From assembly GCA_018350325.1 (NCBI GenBank), contig JAEVLN010000001.1:6043254-6107253 (forward strand): DNA of 64,000 bases, in the 5' to 3' direction. The notes beneath the pieces were generated by a model. The model worked only from the letters and a program-made list of their open reading frames with translations, had not been told where the DNA came from and did not search any database. Both the position numbers and the translations under genes were made by a program. This document shows, in pieces, positions 24,645 to 37,415 of the stretch (position 1 is the first letter of the stretch; the number at the start of each line of letters is the position of its first letter). Origin of the DNA: Globodera rostochiensis. Its lineage: Eukaryota > Nematoda > Chromadorea > Rhabditida > Heteroderidae.

Positions 24645-25224
24645 ATGCGCATTTGCCTTCCGCCGTCCCCCTCCGGCGTCCTGCTCCGTGCCGTCGCCGT
24701 TTGCTCGGCACTTTGCCTTATTTTGTTCCTTTCGCCCGTCGCCGTTCACTGCGCTTGCGACATCTTTGTCCATGTGAAGTCGCAAACGGACAAAACGTTC
24801 AAAGCCCAAGTCACCGCCCCAACAGATGGCCGACAGAGCGACAGGTACTGGCTGGACTGGACGGCATTCAGCCATCAAATCAAATTAAATGCCAAATCAT
24901 TTGTTGTTGTCCAATTTGAGATGGACGTTCACAAAACGGCGCCAAAAAGAGACTTTCCACGAAAAACGTAAGGGAAATGCGACGGACGGCTGCGGTCCGG
25001 GGAAGTGGCAGGTCCGCGTGTTCGGCCCAGACGGCGTCGAAAAGGCCAACGAGCAGGTCAGCGCCGCCGCTGCTGCTGAACCTTTATCCTATTTTTGCTC
25101 AAATTGGCAGGTGTCACTAAACGGCATCGGTCGCGTGCTGTACGAAGTGAACGACACCATGAAGCCCACGCAAGTTGAACGTCAGGGCGCCAAATGTGAG
25201 GGAAAATGCGCCAAATTGGCCTAA
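24645..25224 (+). CDS. Small secreted protein, unrecognised family
   Basis: Three exons in phase (24645-24844, 24921-25056, 25111-25224) give 149 aa. The start is the first ATG, followed by a hydrophobic signal-peptide-like segment ([21 protein letters not shown]) at residues 17-37. The mature part begins [20 protein letters not shown], contains [17 protein letters not shown], and ends with a short Cys pair (KCEGKC) and KLA. The beta-strand-like spacing and the DDCG/GKW-type block recall a family of small secreted nematode proteins, but I cannot name it with certainty. No TM segment follows the signal, so it should be exported. SPOP lies convergently about 340 bp downstream. The splice model is sound; the function is unknown. 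Confidence 0.75.
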
Positions 25225-25561
25225 ATGATCGTACGTACCCTTTACCGCGCGAACAATAATTTCGTTTTATCATTTCCATATTTTTGATTTTTACATTATC
25301 AATAATCCTATATAATTGATTTGATAAAGGTCGCGCGACATTTCAATCAAATCAAAATCCATAAACAAAAATGTTTGTCTGTGCAAGAAATAAACAAATG
25401 ACATAATCAGGATTCGAAAAAATACAAGAATGATTAGCTGAAAAGAATCACCCACACACAGTCAAATTCCTCCCTCCCTCCCTCTCTCCACTCAGCCCAA
25501 TCGCTTCCCCCATCCGGACTTTGCCGTTGTCGTTGTATTGCCCTCATCTCTCCCCCACAAT

Positions 25562-27765
25562 TCAAAGCTTTCTGCGCAAGCGCTTTCTGACCGGCGTGCG
25601 CGAATCCTCGTCACCGGCCGCGTCGCCGACGGACTGCTGCTGCTGTTGCTGGGCGGAAGCGCCCGGGGCGGCGACGATTGCGGGAGCATTTGTGGCGGAA
25701 AAGCTTTGATGCGAGGAGGCCGCCGTGGAGGACGATGACTGGAGGTGGAAGGCGGACGCGTTGGAGGACGCGTTGCTGGAGGACGAAGCCGACACCGGCA
25801 GGGAATTGAGGTTGGCCGCTATGGCCGCCGAAGGGTTGTTTCGCGCAAAGAGATAGCCAGCTTCAAAAGAAACGAACGTCGTCAACTCTCACCATGCCCC
25901 CCCCGCCCCCATCCACTCACCGAAATTGCTTGTCCCAAACGAATTGGACCCCAGCGTTTCGGAATTGCCGCCATCAAACGAACTGCCCATCTCCAGAACG
26001 CTTTCGCCGCCCGCATGGTCCAGAACGGATTCGAGCAATTCGTTTGCGAGTGTGCCCCGGTGCGTCTTCAACTCCTTCCATTCGGGACTTCGCAGGACGG
26101 ACTTGTGGTTGGTCGAGATGAACTTTGTGCAAGCCTGGAAACGCAATTCTCATCAACAACTCGTTCTTTCAGTCCCAAAAACCGGTACCTTTTTGAGGAG
26201 GGACGCGAAATAAGTGTCGGCTATGAGGCAAAGATTTGTGACATTTTTCGCATCTGCAAAAAGTAACCCAATTCAAAACTGTTATTACAATACTTTGGCA
26301 CTCACTGATTGTGGACGCCAAAAACCGTTCACAACGTTCTTTCAGTGTCATAATTGCGTATTTGTCAGCGATGGCCAAAATTCCCTCAGCAGAATTCTCC
26401 AACGAAACTTTGGGGGGGGGGAAGCATTTGCTTCAATTTCATTTTGTTCAACAACAAAAAAAAACCAACGATTGTCAACAGTGCCCGTGTAGATAAACTG
26501 CAACATCGCCCGAATGTGCTCAGGACGCGAGTCCGTTATGTTGATCACCCCCTAAAAACATAACATATTTACTAGTAGTAACGGCAGAAGAGGAGACAAA
26601 ATTATACATTTTGGGCTTCCAACATTGTCTTCTGCTGAAACATGGACCTGAACACGCCGCTGTGCTGAGCCTAAAATCCGGATTTGCCTAAGCCTAAAAT
26701 TTGTTTGAACAACAACACACCAGAATGCAGCGGTGAGCATTCAATCGCGTGGTTCCGACCTGTTCAAATCTTTGTCATGAAAACAAACAAAAACCAATGA
26801 AGAACAACCTGGATTATGCAGTCCGTAAACGTCTCTTGCTGCCACATGTCCCGCAACGACTCTTGCACCCAAACCGCCGAATCGACCCCAACATCCTCCA
26901 ACAGCTCGTCGTCTTCCTTCTCAACATTCAGCTTCACACCGGGGGGCAGGAACTCAACTTCGCAGAAAAGCAAAAGCGACCCTAAAAAGCCAACACAACA
27001 AAAGTGTTAATCCGATGATTTTAATGAAAGTCACCGTCAGGCCGAAGAGAGGCGAGCATTTTGTCCCGATGCACTTGGAATTTGCCCCGTCCCTGCTGGT
27101 TGGAAAAGTCTTTGGTGTCTCGGCAAACGCTGATGCGGCAATCGCTGGCGTCCAGCGCGTATATTTGGAATTCGGTCATCACCGGGTCTTCACCTCGCTG
27201 AAGCCCAACTTGGCGCAAAAAGAATGAGACATCTTTTTTTTTGGGGGGGGGGAGAGGACATTAACTTTTGTTAAACATTTAATGCCAACGAAACTATTGA
27301 CGTCTTCTTCCCGTTTTCCGTTTGGGTACACATGCAATTCCCAGACAACAGTTGAGCAAGAAGTACACGAGAATTGCTTACCTAAAAGAATTAATGGAAT
27401 CAGAATCAACCCATTTTCTTTAAAAAGCAAGCTTGATTATGTCGTTTTTTGTTAATTAAAGAGCAATTAGCCAAACTCACTGATCAGATTTTGGCCATTT
27501 TTCATCAGCTTCATTAACTTTTCAAAATGGTCAATTCGCCACTCGAGCCTTGATGAAATTGCCGCCACCTAAACAAAACAAAAAAACATCTCAATTTTAA
27601 CTATGCTGGCAATACAATCGATGATTTATTTGAAAATTAACTGACTTTCGTAGTTTGTTTAGAAACCATTTCCAAACGTTTTGTCGCTCTGTTTACGTTC
27701 GGAGATGGTTCCATCATACGCATGAAACGAATCGGGTACCGAAGATTAGCATTATTTTGTTGCAT
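25562..27765 (-). CDS. SPOP: SPOP-like MATH-BTB cullin-3 substrate adaptor
   Basis: Adaptor of CUL3 ubiquitin ligases: MATH binds substrate, BTB/BACK binds CUL3 and dimerises. Twelve exons join in phase: 27765-27646, 27568-27481, 27381-27277, 27232-27035, 26981-26809, 26759-26721, 26670-26608, 26551-26470, 26407-26306, then about 26255-26190, 26132-25920 and 25862-25562. MATH region: RLEWRIDHFEKL, VVWELHVYPNGK, LLLFCEVEFLPPGV. BTB region: QETFTDCIIQ, RLNAHRCIL, HSGVFRSMFQQKTMLE, LQFIYTGTVD. BACK-like region: ENSAEGILAIADKYAIMTLK, CTKFISTNHKSVLRSPEWK. It ends with a nematode-type Ser/Ala/Gln-rich insert and VRKRLRRKL, matching the basic C-terminal nuclear-localisation motif of SPOP. The acceptor of exon 7 lies just after a TTAGGCTTAGGC telomere-like motif. 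Confidence 0.92.
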
Positions 27766-28745
27766 TGTTTTGTCTGTTCGACACGCGTCTGTTTAAAGAA
27801 AAAATGGTTTCATTAAATAAGAAATAAATAGAGGCCGTCATTTTGAAGTGCGTGCCTGGACACGATTTCCTGGACAAAAAATAAATCCAGGGTCGCTGAG
27901 GCTCTACTGGACCTGGACTCGGGGTACAGGAAAAATTCAGGCCTGTACAGGATGTAATCGGCTCCCAAAAAAATGTCCGAAAATAAATTTCGAAATCTTA
28001 TAAATTTGACTTTTTCTAATTTTTTGATCATTTTTTGCCCTTCCGCGCTGCAGTTTTTGGACCAATCTTCTTAACAATTCCATCAAAAATTCAAAACTTT
28101 CTCGAAGGAGCCTATCGGCACCGCCGACTTCCCCCCCCCCCCCTCCGCATATGCCGGATAATTCCGGATTTTTTGCCAAAGCCCGGAATCCGGTATTCCA
28201 GACTCAAAATGTCCGGCATTCGGTTGCATCCCTGGCCTGTGCCCGTGTCCAGGACGGACTCTAGTAGAAATAAGGCAGTTTCGTCAGCATCAAAACAGGG
28301 AAAGGGCAAATATATATTTCCAAACATTAAAATTAGCAAGTCATTCGGCTTCGCTTTTACTTTTTTGTTCACTTTTATTGGTTGGTTACGTTTTTGGGTT
28401 GGCGCAAAACAAAATGCCAACATTTATCTTTATATGAAAATTGTCAACACGATCTTAGTTTGTTTATTTTTTCATCGAAATTTTGATGAAAATGCTAAAT
28501 CTGGTGGTTAATGGTGACAATTTTGTGGCATTTAATAGAGCAGCCCAGCGGGAATGGGATTTTTGCGCAAAAATTGCGGGAGTCCCGTTGAAATTCCCGT
28601 TCCTGCAATTTTTATTTTACCGGTCTCTAGTATTTAATATTACGAAAGAGTTCGTCGGGTTTTTCCTAACTTTTGCAATAACAACCATTCGAATTTCGAA
28701 GTTTCAGCTGTTCGATTACATTTATCCCCAATAGTATTTTTTCGG
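27766..28745. other. Divergent promoter region of SPOP and PSMC1
   Basis: 980 bp between two divergent starts, holding two degenerate repeat blocks: 27845-27960 (tggacctggact-type) and 28180-28262 (ccggaatccgg ... atgtccgg ... catccctg). A TAGAG...GGTCTCTAG palindromic element lies at about 28532-28629. No coding exon is seen. Confidence 0.5.
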
Positions 28746-30717
<1,972 letters not shown>

Positions 30718-30949
30718 ATATTTGAATGGACAGGACATTATTGGCACGTATATTTCTTTTGAATGTGTTAATTTTTGTTTTGAAAAAGCGAGTTTAAAAC
30801 GACGGATTTATAAGTAAATATATTCACGGAAGAACACGGATAAATAAGTACATAAATTTGACGGAATAATGGTTTTTCAAAAAAGCATCGGTTAAATAAA
30901 TTTGCCCCCACCCTCCAGATTGAGTCTTTTGATGTACAATTATGATTAA

Positions 30950-31370
30950 TTATAAACGAAATGGAGAGCTTTTGGGTTTTGCCGACAATCGTTTCCACCG
31001 CGTCCACACACCGCCCGAAGCGGCGGGGTCCAAATTGGGCCCTGAGGAGCCTTCGTCGGATGGGCTCGGGAAGGAGGCGAGCGGCTGTCGCTTCTTGCGT
31101 CGTGCCACCGCCGTCGCTGCGTTGGAGTTGGGGCTTTTCAAGACGAATATTCGGCTTTCGTAGGCGCTGCCCAAAACCTCCGCCTTTTTGTTGACTTCAA
31201 AGCCATTGCCGCCGTGTGTGTGCTGTGACGAAGCGAGCTGGAGATGCACCACCAGCAACAGGACCAGGCAGAAGATGACCAACAACACTGCGGGGGAGGG
31301 AGGGGAGGGGATCGAATTGACCACCGAAAATGCCACCAAACCAACCCGTCCTGGAGGATGAGAATGCCAT
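30950..31370 (-). CDS. Small secreted or single-pass protein with dibasic sites
   Basis: Two exons in phase (31370-31325 and 31287-30950) give 127 aa. MAFSSSRTGWFGGIF is followed by a strongly hydrophobic run (LLVIFCLVLLLVVHLQLASS), a signal peptide or signal anchor. The remainder is polar, with an RRKKR cluster and further KR/RK pairs, typical of prohormone-convertase sites, and a short Ser/Gly/Pro tail ending SSPFRL. Alternative reading: the upstream frame is open from 31441 without splicing. It could be a neuropeptide-like precursor, a nematode secretory effector or a small membrane protein. No repeated peptide is present and no family was recognised. It converges with PSMC1 (233 bp) and diverges from tropomodulin (about 960 bp). 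Confidence 0.55.
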
Positions 31371-32329
31371 GTGAAAGTGTGTAGACAAAAGTGCGGAGTT
31401 TGGTGGGCCCAACGGACTTTCTCCGCTTTTATGGGGCCCATTGGCCGGCGGTGTTTACGCCACGCGCCAATGTGTCACACATTGTACAGAATGTGAAAAA
31501 TGTTGGGCCAATTTATTTCGTTTTGTTTGGAGGCGTCGGCCCGAATTAATTTCGAACATTTTCAACCGTTTACAATTCCCGGCAAATGCGTTGAATTCAT
31601 TCCGCCCATCGTTTTCACAAATTTGTCGTGTCTCTTTGACCGAGAAGACGGCGCCGTACAGCACCCCCAAAAATTCCCAAAATTTCGCCTTTAAAAATTG
31701 GCAAATTCCAAAGACACTGACGCGGATGGGCTAATGGACTGCCCCCCCCCCCCCCGCAGGGACTCAATCAGCGGCAGCAGACGGCCCCTCCTAAACGTTC
31801 AATCGCTGGCGCTGTGTTCAGAGTCTGCTTCTTCACCAGTCTCAACTCGTCCCGTCCCGTCAGTTTGAGTTATGGATTGGATTTGGATAAGACATGGGGA
31901 AAAATGGGGGGGGGACACAGAGAAAGTGAGGGGGGGGGGTGCTTTGCTGGAACAATTGTCCCTCCCCCAGGGCGTCAGTGCGGGGTCCCCCTCCCCCCTC
32001 CATCAGCACATTCATCGCGGGGGCTCCTTGCTCGCCGGATGAGCTCTTTCCCAGCTTCCCCCTCCCCCCAGTTCAACCGATCGATCGATCGACGGAAGCG
32101 AAGACACAAACAGACAAAAGGCCAAAAGGTGGGTGGTGGCGGGGGCGAGCGGATTGATAGGAGGCACCCGGGCGATCCCCCCCCCCCTTAGATAAAGCGG
32201 GAACAAGAAGAACACATAACACATACAACAAGCCCCAACACCCAACAATAATAAACACCTCCGATCGGATCTCCGATCAGTCAGATTCGTTTGCTGCTTG
32301 CTGAAGAGCATCGATCGATTTGGCCAAAC
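31371..32329. other. Divergent promoter region before tropomodulin
   Basis: Mixed composition with short C/G runs and a GATCGATCGATCGA block near 32080-32090. Another GATCGGATCTCCGATC palindrome lies at about 32262-32277. No exon is supported. Confidence 0.45.
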
Positions 32330-35300
32330 ATGGACGCCGAGGAGCCGGTGGAGGACGAGCAGGTGATGACCGACGCGGACTTTGAGCGCGCGATGGAACA
32401 GTTACGGGAGGAGGGGGGTGAAGACGTCAACGAATTGCTCAGTGCGTTTACAACGAACCGTTTTACACCGAAATGCCCGCGCCCCCCAATTCTCTTTCAG
32501 TGGCGATGAGTGAGAATCGGATCATCAGTTGGGAGGTGAACAGAAACATTTCAAAAAAAATTATTAGAAATCGGACAGCACCGGACTCCTCCAGGACTCC
32601 GGACAGGATTTTCCAGTACTCCGGACAGGATTTTCCAGTACTCCGGACAGGATTTTCCAGTACTCCGGACAGGATTTTCCAGGACTCCGGACAGGATTTT
32701 CCAGTACTCCGGACAGGATTTTCCAGGACTCCGGACAGGATTTTCCAGGACTCTTGATCCGAAATTCTGGATTTTTGTCGAAGCACTAGCATCAGCAGGA
32801 TATCCTGAAAGTCAGGATTTTTATCCTAGTAAATGCTGCTGATGTTGGTGATTTCCAAAATCCATATCCGGGATTTTTCAAAAATCCGATCACTAGAAGA
32901 AATTAGCGAAGAATGCATGTTTCTCTTGAAGTTATCAGCTCACATTTTGAGGAGGCCGAACACATTTTGGGCAACTCCAGCAATGAGCCGGTGAAGTCGT
33001 CGCTTCCGCAACAGACTCGGCCGACGGAGCCCGACAACGACACGGACGTGGACTGGTGCGTGCAACGACTGTTGAACAACGACCCGAAACTGGTGGAGAT
33101 CAACCTGAACAACATGAAGGTGTGGGAGGGGGGAGGAGGCTTAACCTGAACAACATGAAGTGGGGGGGGGAGGGGGGAGGCTTAACCTGAACAACATGAA
33201 GGTGTGGGAGGGGGGAGGAGGCTTAACCTGAACAACATGAAGGTGTGGGAGGGGGGAGGAGGCTTAACCTGAACAACATGAAGGTGTGGGAGGGGGGAGG
33301 AGGCTTAACCTGAACAACATGAAGGTGTGGGAGGGGGGAGGAGGCTTAACCTGAACAACGTGAAGGTGTGGGGGGGGGGGCTTCTCCGTCCCATTGGTCA
33401 CAATCGTCGTTCATCTACCGTTCGTTCCGTTTCAGAGGACGCCGATTCCGAAGATAAAGCGCGTGATTGAGGCATGCCGTGACAACGAGCACATGGAGAA
33501 GCTGTCCCTCGCGAACATGGGCCTGTACGACTTGGATGTGCAGGTCGATTGATTTTGTGTTCATCTTCCATTGATCGTCGATAAAATGTGCCCGTTCTTC
33601 AGCCTCTGATCGACATTTTGGAGCACAACAGCACATTGCGTTGTGTCAATTTGGAGACCAACTATTTGAGCGGCGATTTCTTCGCGCGGCTGTTCAAGGC
33701 GGCGCTGACCAATCAAACGCTGGAGGAGGTGAAAGCTGTGAATCAGGTGACGTCAGACAGATTGGCAAGCCGGTGATCGGCAGAGAAAAATTCTAATCAG
33801 TAGTGATTGTTCGAGAACTAAAATTTACCGAGACTTGACCCCGGGAACCGAGACGAGACTCCAAAAATCGAGAATTTTCGAGACTCGAGAAATGTCCCGA
33901 GACTGACTCAAGACCGAGACTTGCTTGACCACGAGGATCACCGAATTTCGAGACTCTCGCGCGTCATTACTAATCATCAATTGTTTGTGTTCAGGGCGTC
34001 GCCTTCTCCACAACTGCCGAACGCGAAATGATTGAAGCGATCACTGAGAACCGGGGACTGACCAAAGTGGGCGAGGCGTTTAATTGAACTTGGTGTTCTT
34101 CTGCTTCTTCTTCTTCAGGTGAGCATCAACCTGAGGCTACCCGAGGGCCGCTTCAAGATCGAGCAGACCATGATAAGGAACCAGGAGATTCGTGAGTGTT
34201 TTTATTGTTTGGGTCAACATTTAAAATTTTCGGATAAAAAAAAATAAAATGGCAAAACTCTGCTCGCGGCAGTCTGATCAGACAATTTGAGTGCGCTAAT
34301 CAAAGTCCGGTCCGACGAATCAAAGGCTTAACAGAGTGATTTTTCTATTCAAATTAGGGCCAGAGCTTTTGCAGCACCGGGGCTAGAAATTTCCCATTGT
34401 TTCGGTGTAAAAGCCGTGGCCACAAGTGCCCGGAGGGGCTGTCACCGCCAACCGATCGATCCCTTTCATTTAATTCATTCATTAAAATCAATTGCCTTTC
34501 CCCAACAAAAGGGAGAATATTACGACGGCAAGAAGCGGCCGCGCAGGTGGCGGCTGCGGAGAAGGCAAAAGGGCCGTTGACAACGCGGCCCCCGAAGGAA
34601 ACGGAGGCAAAAAAAAGGGCAAACGAAAGGGTAATTAATTAAATTATAATTAATTAATTCGCTGGGACTGAATTGACCGGGACGGAACTGACCCGTAACC
34701 GCCAAAGGGCGGCGGGACACTTCCGACCCAAACGAACGATTGAACGCGTTGAACTTCCGGGGGGTTGGGCGGGGGGACACTTCCGACCTAAACGAACGAT
34801 TTAACGCGTTGAACTTCCGGGGGTTTGGGCGGGGGGACACTTTCGACCCAAACGAACGATTGAACGCGTTGAACTTCCGGGGGTTTGGGCGGGGGGACAC
34901 TTCCGACCCAAACGAACGATTGAACGCGTTGAACTTCCGGGGGGTTGGGCGGGGGGACACTTCCGACCTAAACGAACGATTTAACGCGTTGAACTTCCGG
35001 GGGTTTGGGCGGGGGGACACTTTCGACCCAAACGAACGATTGAACGCGTTGAACTTCCGGGGGGTTGGGCGGGGGGACACTTCCGACCTAAACGAACGAT
35101 TGAACGCGTTGAACTTCCCGTCCCTCCCATTCACAGAAGGTCAATGTGCAGGAATTGTTGGCTCGCAAGTCGACGCCCTCCAAATTGGCCGTTGCGGGCG
35201 CAGCCGCACAGCCCAAAGCGGGCTCTTCCGCTTCATCTCCCTCTGCAGCTGAAAAAGTGTAGCCGGGCGGGGGGGCAGTGGGGCCAAAAATTATTTCTTT

Positions 35301-36504
35301 AGCTCGAGAAACAAATGCGACACTTGAGCCTAGACTGAAGCCTAAGCCTAAGCCTAAACATTAGGCTTAGGCCTAAACCTAAGACTAGCTTAAGCCTTAG
35401 GCTTAGGCTTAAAAGCTATTGTCTTAAAAGCTATTGTATGACTGAAAACAACATTTTTATGCTCGAGGCGTTTTTGACCCGCTTCGCCGGAGGGGGGGGG
35501 GGGGATGTCGGAATTCGCTTTTAAATTTGGCGAAGCATTTCATTCGCCAAAATGCTTGTTGTTTAAGTCGGTGCTGCGGGAGAAGGCGCGCGACATGGAA
35601 CGCGAGGCGATGAAGCCGAAGGAGGACATGACGGCCGAACGCGTCCTTTTGTCGGAGAGACTGCGCGAGACGGGCGTCGATTCGGGCGTGGCCGCGAGAA
35701 GGGCCAAATTTGGGGAAAAAGCGTCGCCGGCGGACGACAAAAGTGACGAAAAAGCGACAAAAAAGGGGCCAAAGAGAGAGGAGAAAAAGCCGGACGAAGC
35801 TGCGGACAAAACGAAGCGTAAAGGTTCCCCTTCCCTGGAGATTAGAGATCGGACTGCTCGAGATTCTCGATCGGCGAAATTTTACGAGATCTCAATACTT
35901 TTTCGAGATTCTTGATCAAATCTTGATCGGTTCCTCAACTCCTCCGATCTTTACCGTAGACCGATTAGGGAAATTATCCAAATTTTGGGGGGGGGGGACC
36001 AAATGTTTAACCGGTTCATTCGACGTGTTCTCTTCACATTGTGCCACATTTGTAATGCATTGGGCGCTTTCAGATGTTCCGAGTTGGCGCGAGAAATTGG
36101 CAGATCGGGACGCGAAAGCGAAAGAGCTGGCGGAGCCGGTTCAAAAAAGTGCCGAATCGCCAAATTCAAAGAAAACGCCGACGGCAAAAAGTGCCACCAA
36201 AGCCAATAATTCGCCTCCGCCTTCAAAAACGTCGTCAAAAAGTCCGAGCAAAGCGCCGCCGGCGGAGCGAAAGGAAAGCAAAGACTCAACGACGCCGGCG
36301 GCGACGACGACGACGAAGAAAGTGCCAAAGAAGACGACGAAGCCGAAGGACGGCACGGCAGACGACAAAGGCACCGCCGCGGCGGCGGCGGCGGCAAAAT
36401 CGGCGGCAGAAAAAGTGAGGCCCGAAACAGCGCCGAAGGCGACGCCAACAGAAAGGGCGCCGTTGGCCTCATGGAGAGACCGAATGAACGCGCCGCAAAA
36501 ATGA
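32330..36504 (+). CDS. TMOD: Tropomodulin family actin pointed-end capping protein
   Basis: Caps slow-growing actin ends, using tropomyosin. Eleven exons join in phase to about 545 aa: 32330-32441, 32501-32535, 32952-33119, 33436-33543, 33603-33746, 33995-34066, 34119-34191, 34512-34630, 35137-35256, 35568-35823, 36074-36504. The Tmod core is clear: DVDWCVQRLLNNDPKLVEINLNNMK, RTPIPKIKRVIEAC, EKLSLANMGLYDLDV, LRCVNLETNYLSGDFF, NQTLEEVKAVNQ, VSINLRLPEGRF (LRR cap). The usual N-terminal actin/tropomyosin-binding part is short. After the core comes a long Lys/Ala/Ser/Pro-rich tail with repeated WREKL/WRDRM motifs. If the exon 9 donor at 35257 is not used, a TAG at 35260-35262 ends a shorter protein, so two isoforms are possible. 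Introns 2, 3 and 8 hold tandem arrays, and intron 5 and intron 10 carry palindrome-rich inserts. Confidence 0.88.
32585..32755 (+). repeat. 22-23-bp array in tropomodulin intron 2
   Basis: About eight copies of CCGGACAGGATTTTCCAG(T/G)ACT. Each contains ATTTTCCAG, a good match to a 3' splice site. The array merges into a degenerate palindromic repeat at 32756-32900. Confidence 0.85.
33120..33380 (+). repeat. TMOD: 41-bp array duplicating the exon 3 splice donor
   Basis: Five to six copies of GTGTGGGAGGGGGGAGGAGG then CTTAACCTGAACAACATGAAG. The last 18 nt, AACCTGAACAACATGAAG, equal the last 18 nt of exon 3, and each is followed again by the donor GTGTGG. The unit is therefore the exon end plus the start of its own intron, amplified in tandem. 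Confidence 0.9.
33817..33968. repeat. CGAGACT-rich dispersed element in tropomodulin intron 5
   Basis: Multiple CGAGACT/CGAGA and TCTCG motifs in both orientations, similar in style to elements at 36875-37056 and 37935-38063. Confidence 0.55.
34690..35118 (+). repeat. 60-bp array in tropomodulin intron 8
   Basis: Seven copies of a 60-bp unit built on CGTTGAACTTCCGGGGGTTT and GGGCGGGGGGACACTTCCGA. Because 60 is a multiple of three and no stop occurs, both strands stay open (plus: NALNFRGFGRGDTSDPNER; minus: KFNAFNRSFGSEVSPRPNPR). With functional splice sites on both sides it is best read as an intronic minisatellite rather than a gene. Confidence 0.85.
35331..35418. repeat. Interstitial telomere-like motifs, both orientations
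   Basis: AAGCCTAAGCCTAAGCC followed closely by TTAGGCTTAGGC and further TTAGGCTTAGGCTTA. An inverted cluster of TTAGGC hexamers in tropomodulin intron 9. Confidence 0.8.
35843..35935. repeat. Palindromic TAGAGATCGG element in tropomodulin intron 10
   Basis: Begins TAGAGATCGGA, contains CGAGATTCTCG and TTGATCAA palindromes, and ends near GATCGGTTCCTC. Confidence 0.5.
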
Positions 36505-36874
36505 AGCGGCGGCGGACAGTCCGTCAAATGCCAAAAAAATGCTTCTCAAAATTTGTACCATAAAATAATTTGGGAAGAATTTTTGTTTTTCCGGCAGAAG
36601 AAGAAGCAAATCAGCAGAAGAAACCTTCCCTCCCCCTTTTTCCTCTGCTCACAATTTTTGAACGTTTGTTTCCTCCGTCAAAAAAATCATTTTTGTTAAT
36701 TAATTACTCTCTCTAATGAGGATAACACCTTACAAATTAGCTCTAATGTCCTCCTATAAACATTTTTGTGTCAAATTTTGCACATATTGAAGAAAATAAT
36801 TTCGAAACAAAGTCATGGACAAATGGTGCGTTTTGTCGGCGGTCGGTTGGCTCTGGAGATGGAACAGTCTCGAC

Positions 36875-37056
36875 TAGAGCCCGGACTTGAGCTTTGAGCG
36901 AGATCTTGAGTCGAGATTCTCGAAAAAATCTCGGTCTCGAAAAATCTCGTGAAACTCATTTTTAGTCGAGCGAGATCTCGAGGTCGAGATTTCTCGAGAA
37001 TCTCGTCGAGATTTTTCGAGATCTCGAGACGAGATCTCGTCTCGTTCCGGGCTCTA
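36875..37056. repeat. Palindromic TAGAGCCCGG element
   Basis: Starts TAGAGCCCGGAC and ends TTCCGGGCTCTA, so the ends are inverted repeats. The interior is made of GAGATCTCGA-type palindromes. It lies between tropomodulin and the methyltransferase. Confidence 0.75.
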
Positions 37057-37415
37057 GTCTTGACACGCTAACACACCTCTCCGGGACCGCCCGTATCGGC
37101 TTCCTCCCCCCCCCACCCCTCCCCCTCCGATCACCCCCTCCGATCACCCTCTCTCCCCCTCCCCTCCTCCCTCCCCCCCCCTTTCCGATCACTCTCAGCA
37201 TTTACTTACGTCCGTCCGCCCCTTCGCCGTCAATCGCTCATTTGCCCACCACCGACGTCCCCCCCCCCCCCCGAGACTGGGCTTTGTTCACCCGCAAAGA
37301 TCCCAAAAGACCCCTCCCCCTTCCCTCTCCCGCCATTTGTCCCCCCCCCCCTCCTCCTCCATCCCAGTGACTGACTCTCTCCCAACCAACTCAATTTAAA
37401 CTCAACAACGGCCCA

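Noticed and set aside
30950..31200. CLE-like plant-peptide mimic (SSGPNLDP in the secreted protein)
   Set aside because: Only partial resemblance to the CLE dodecapeptide; key R, P and H positions are missing.
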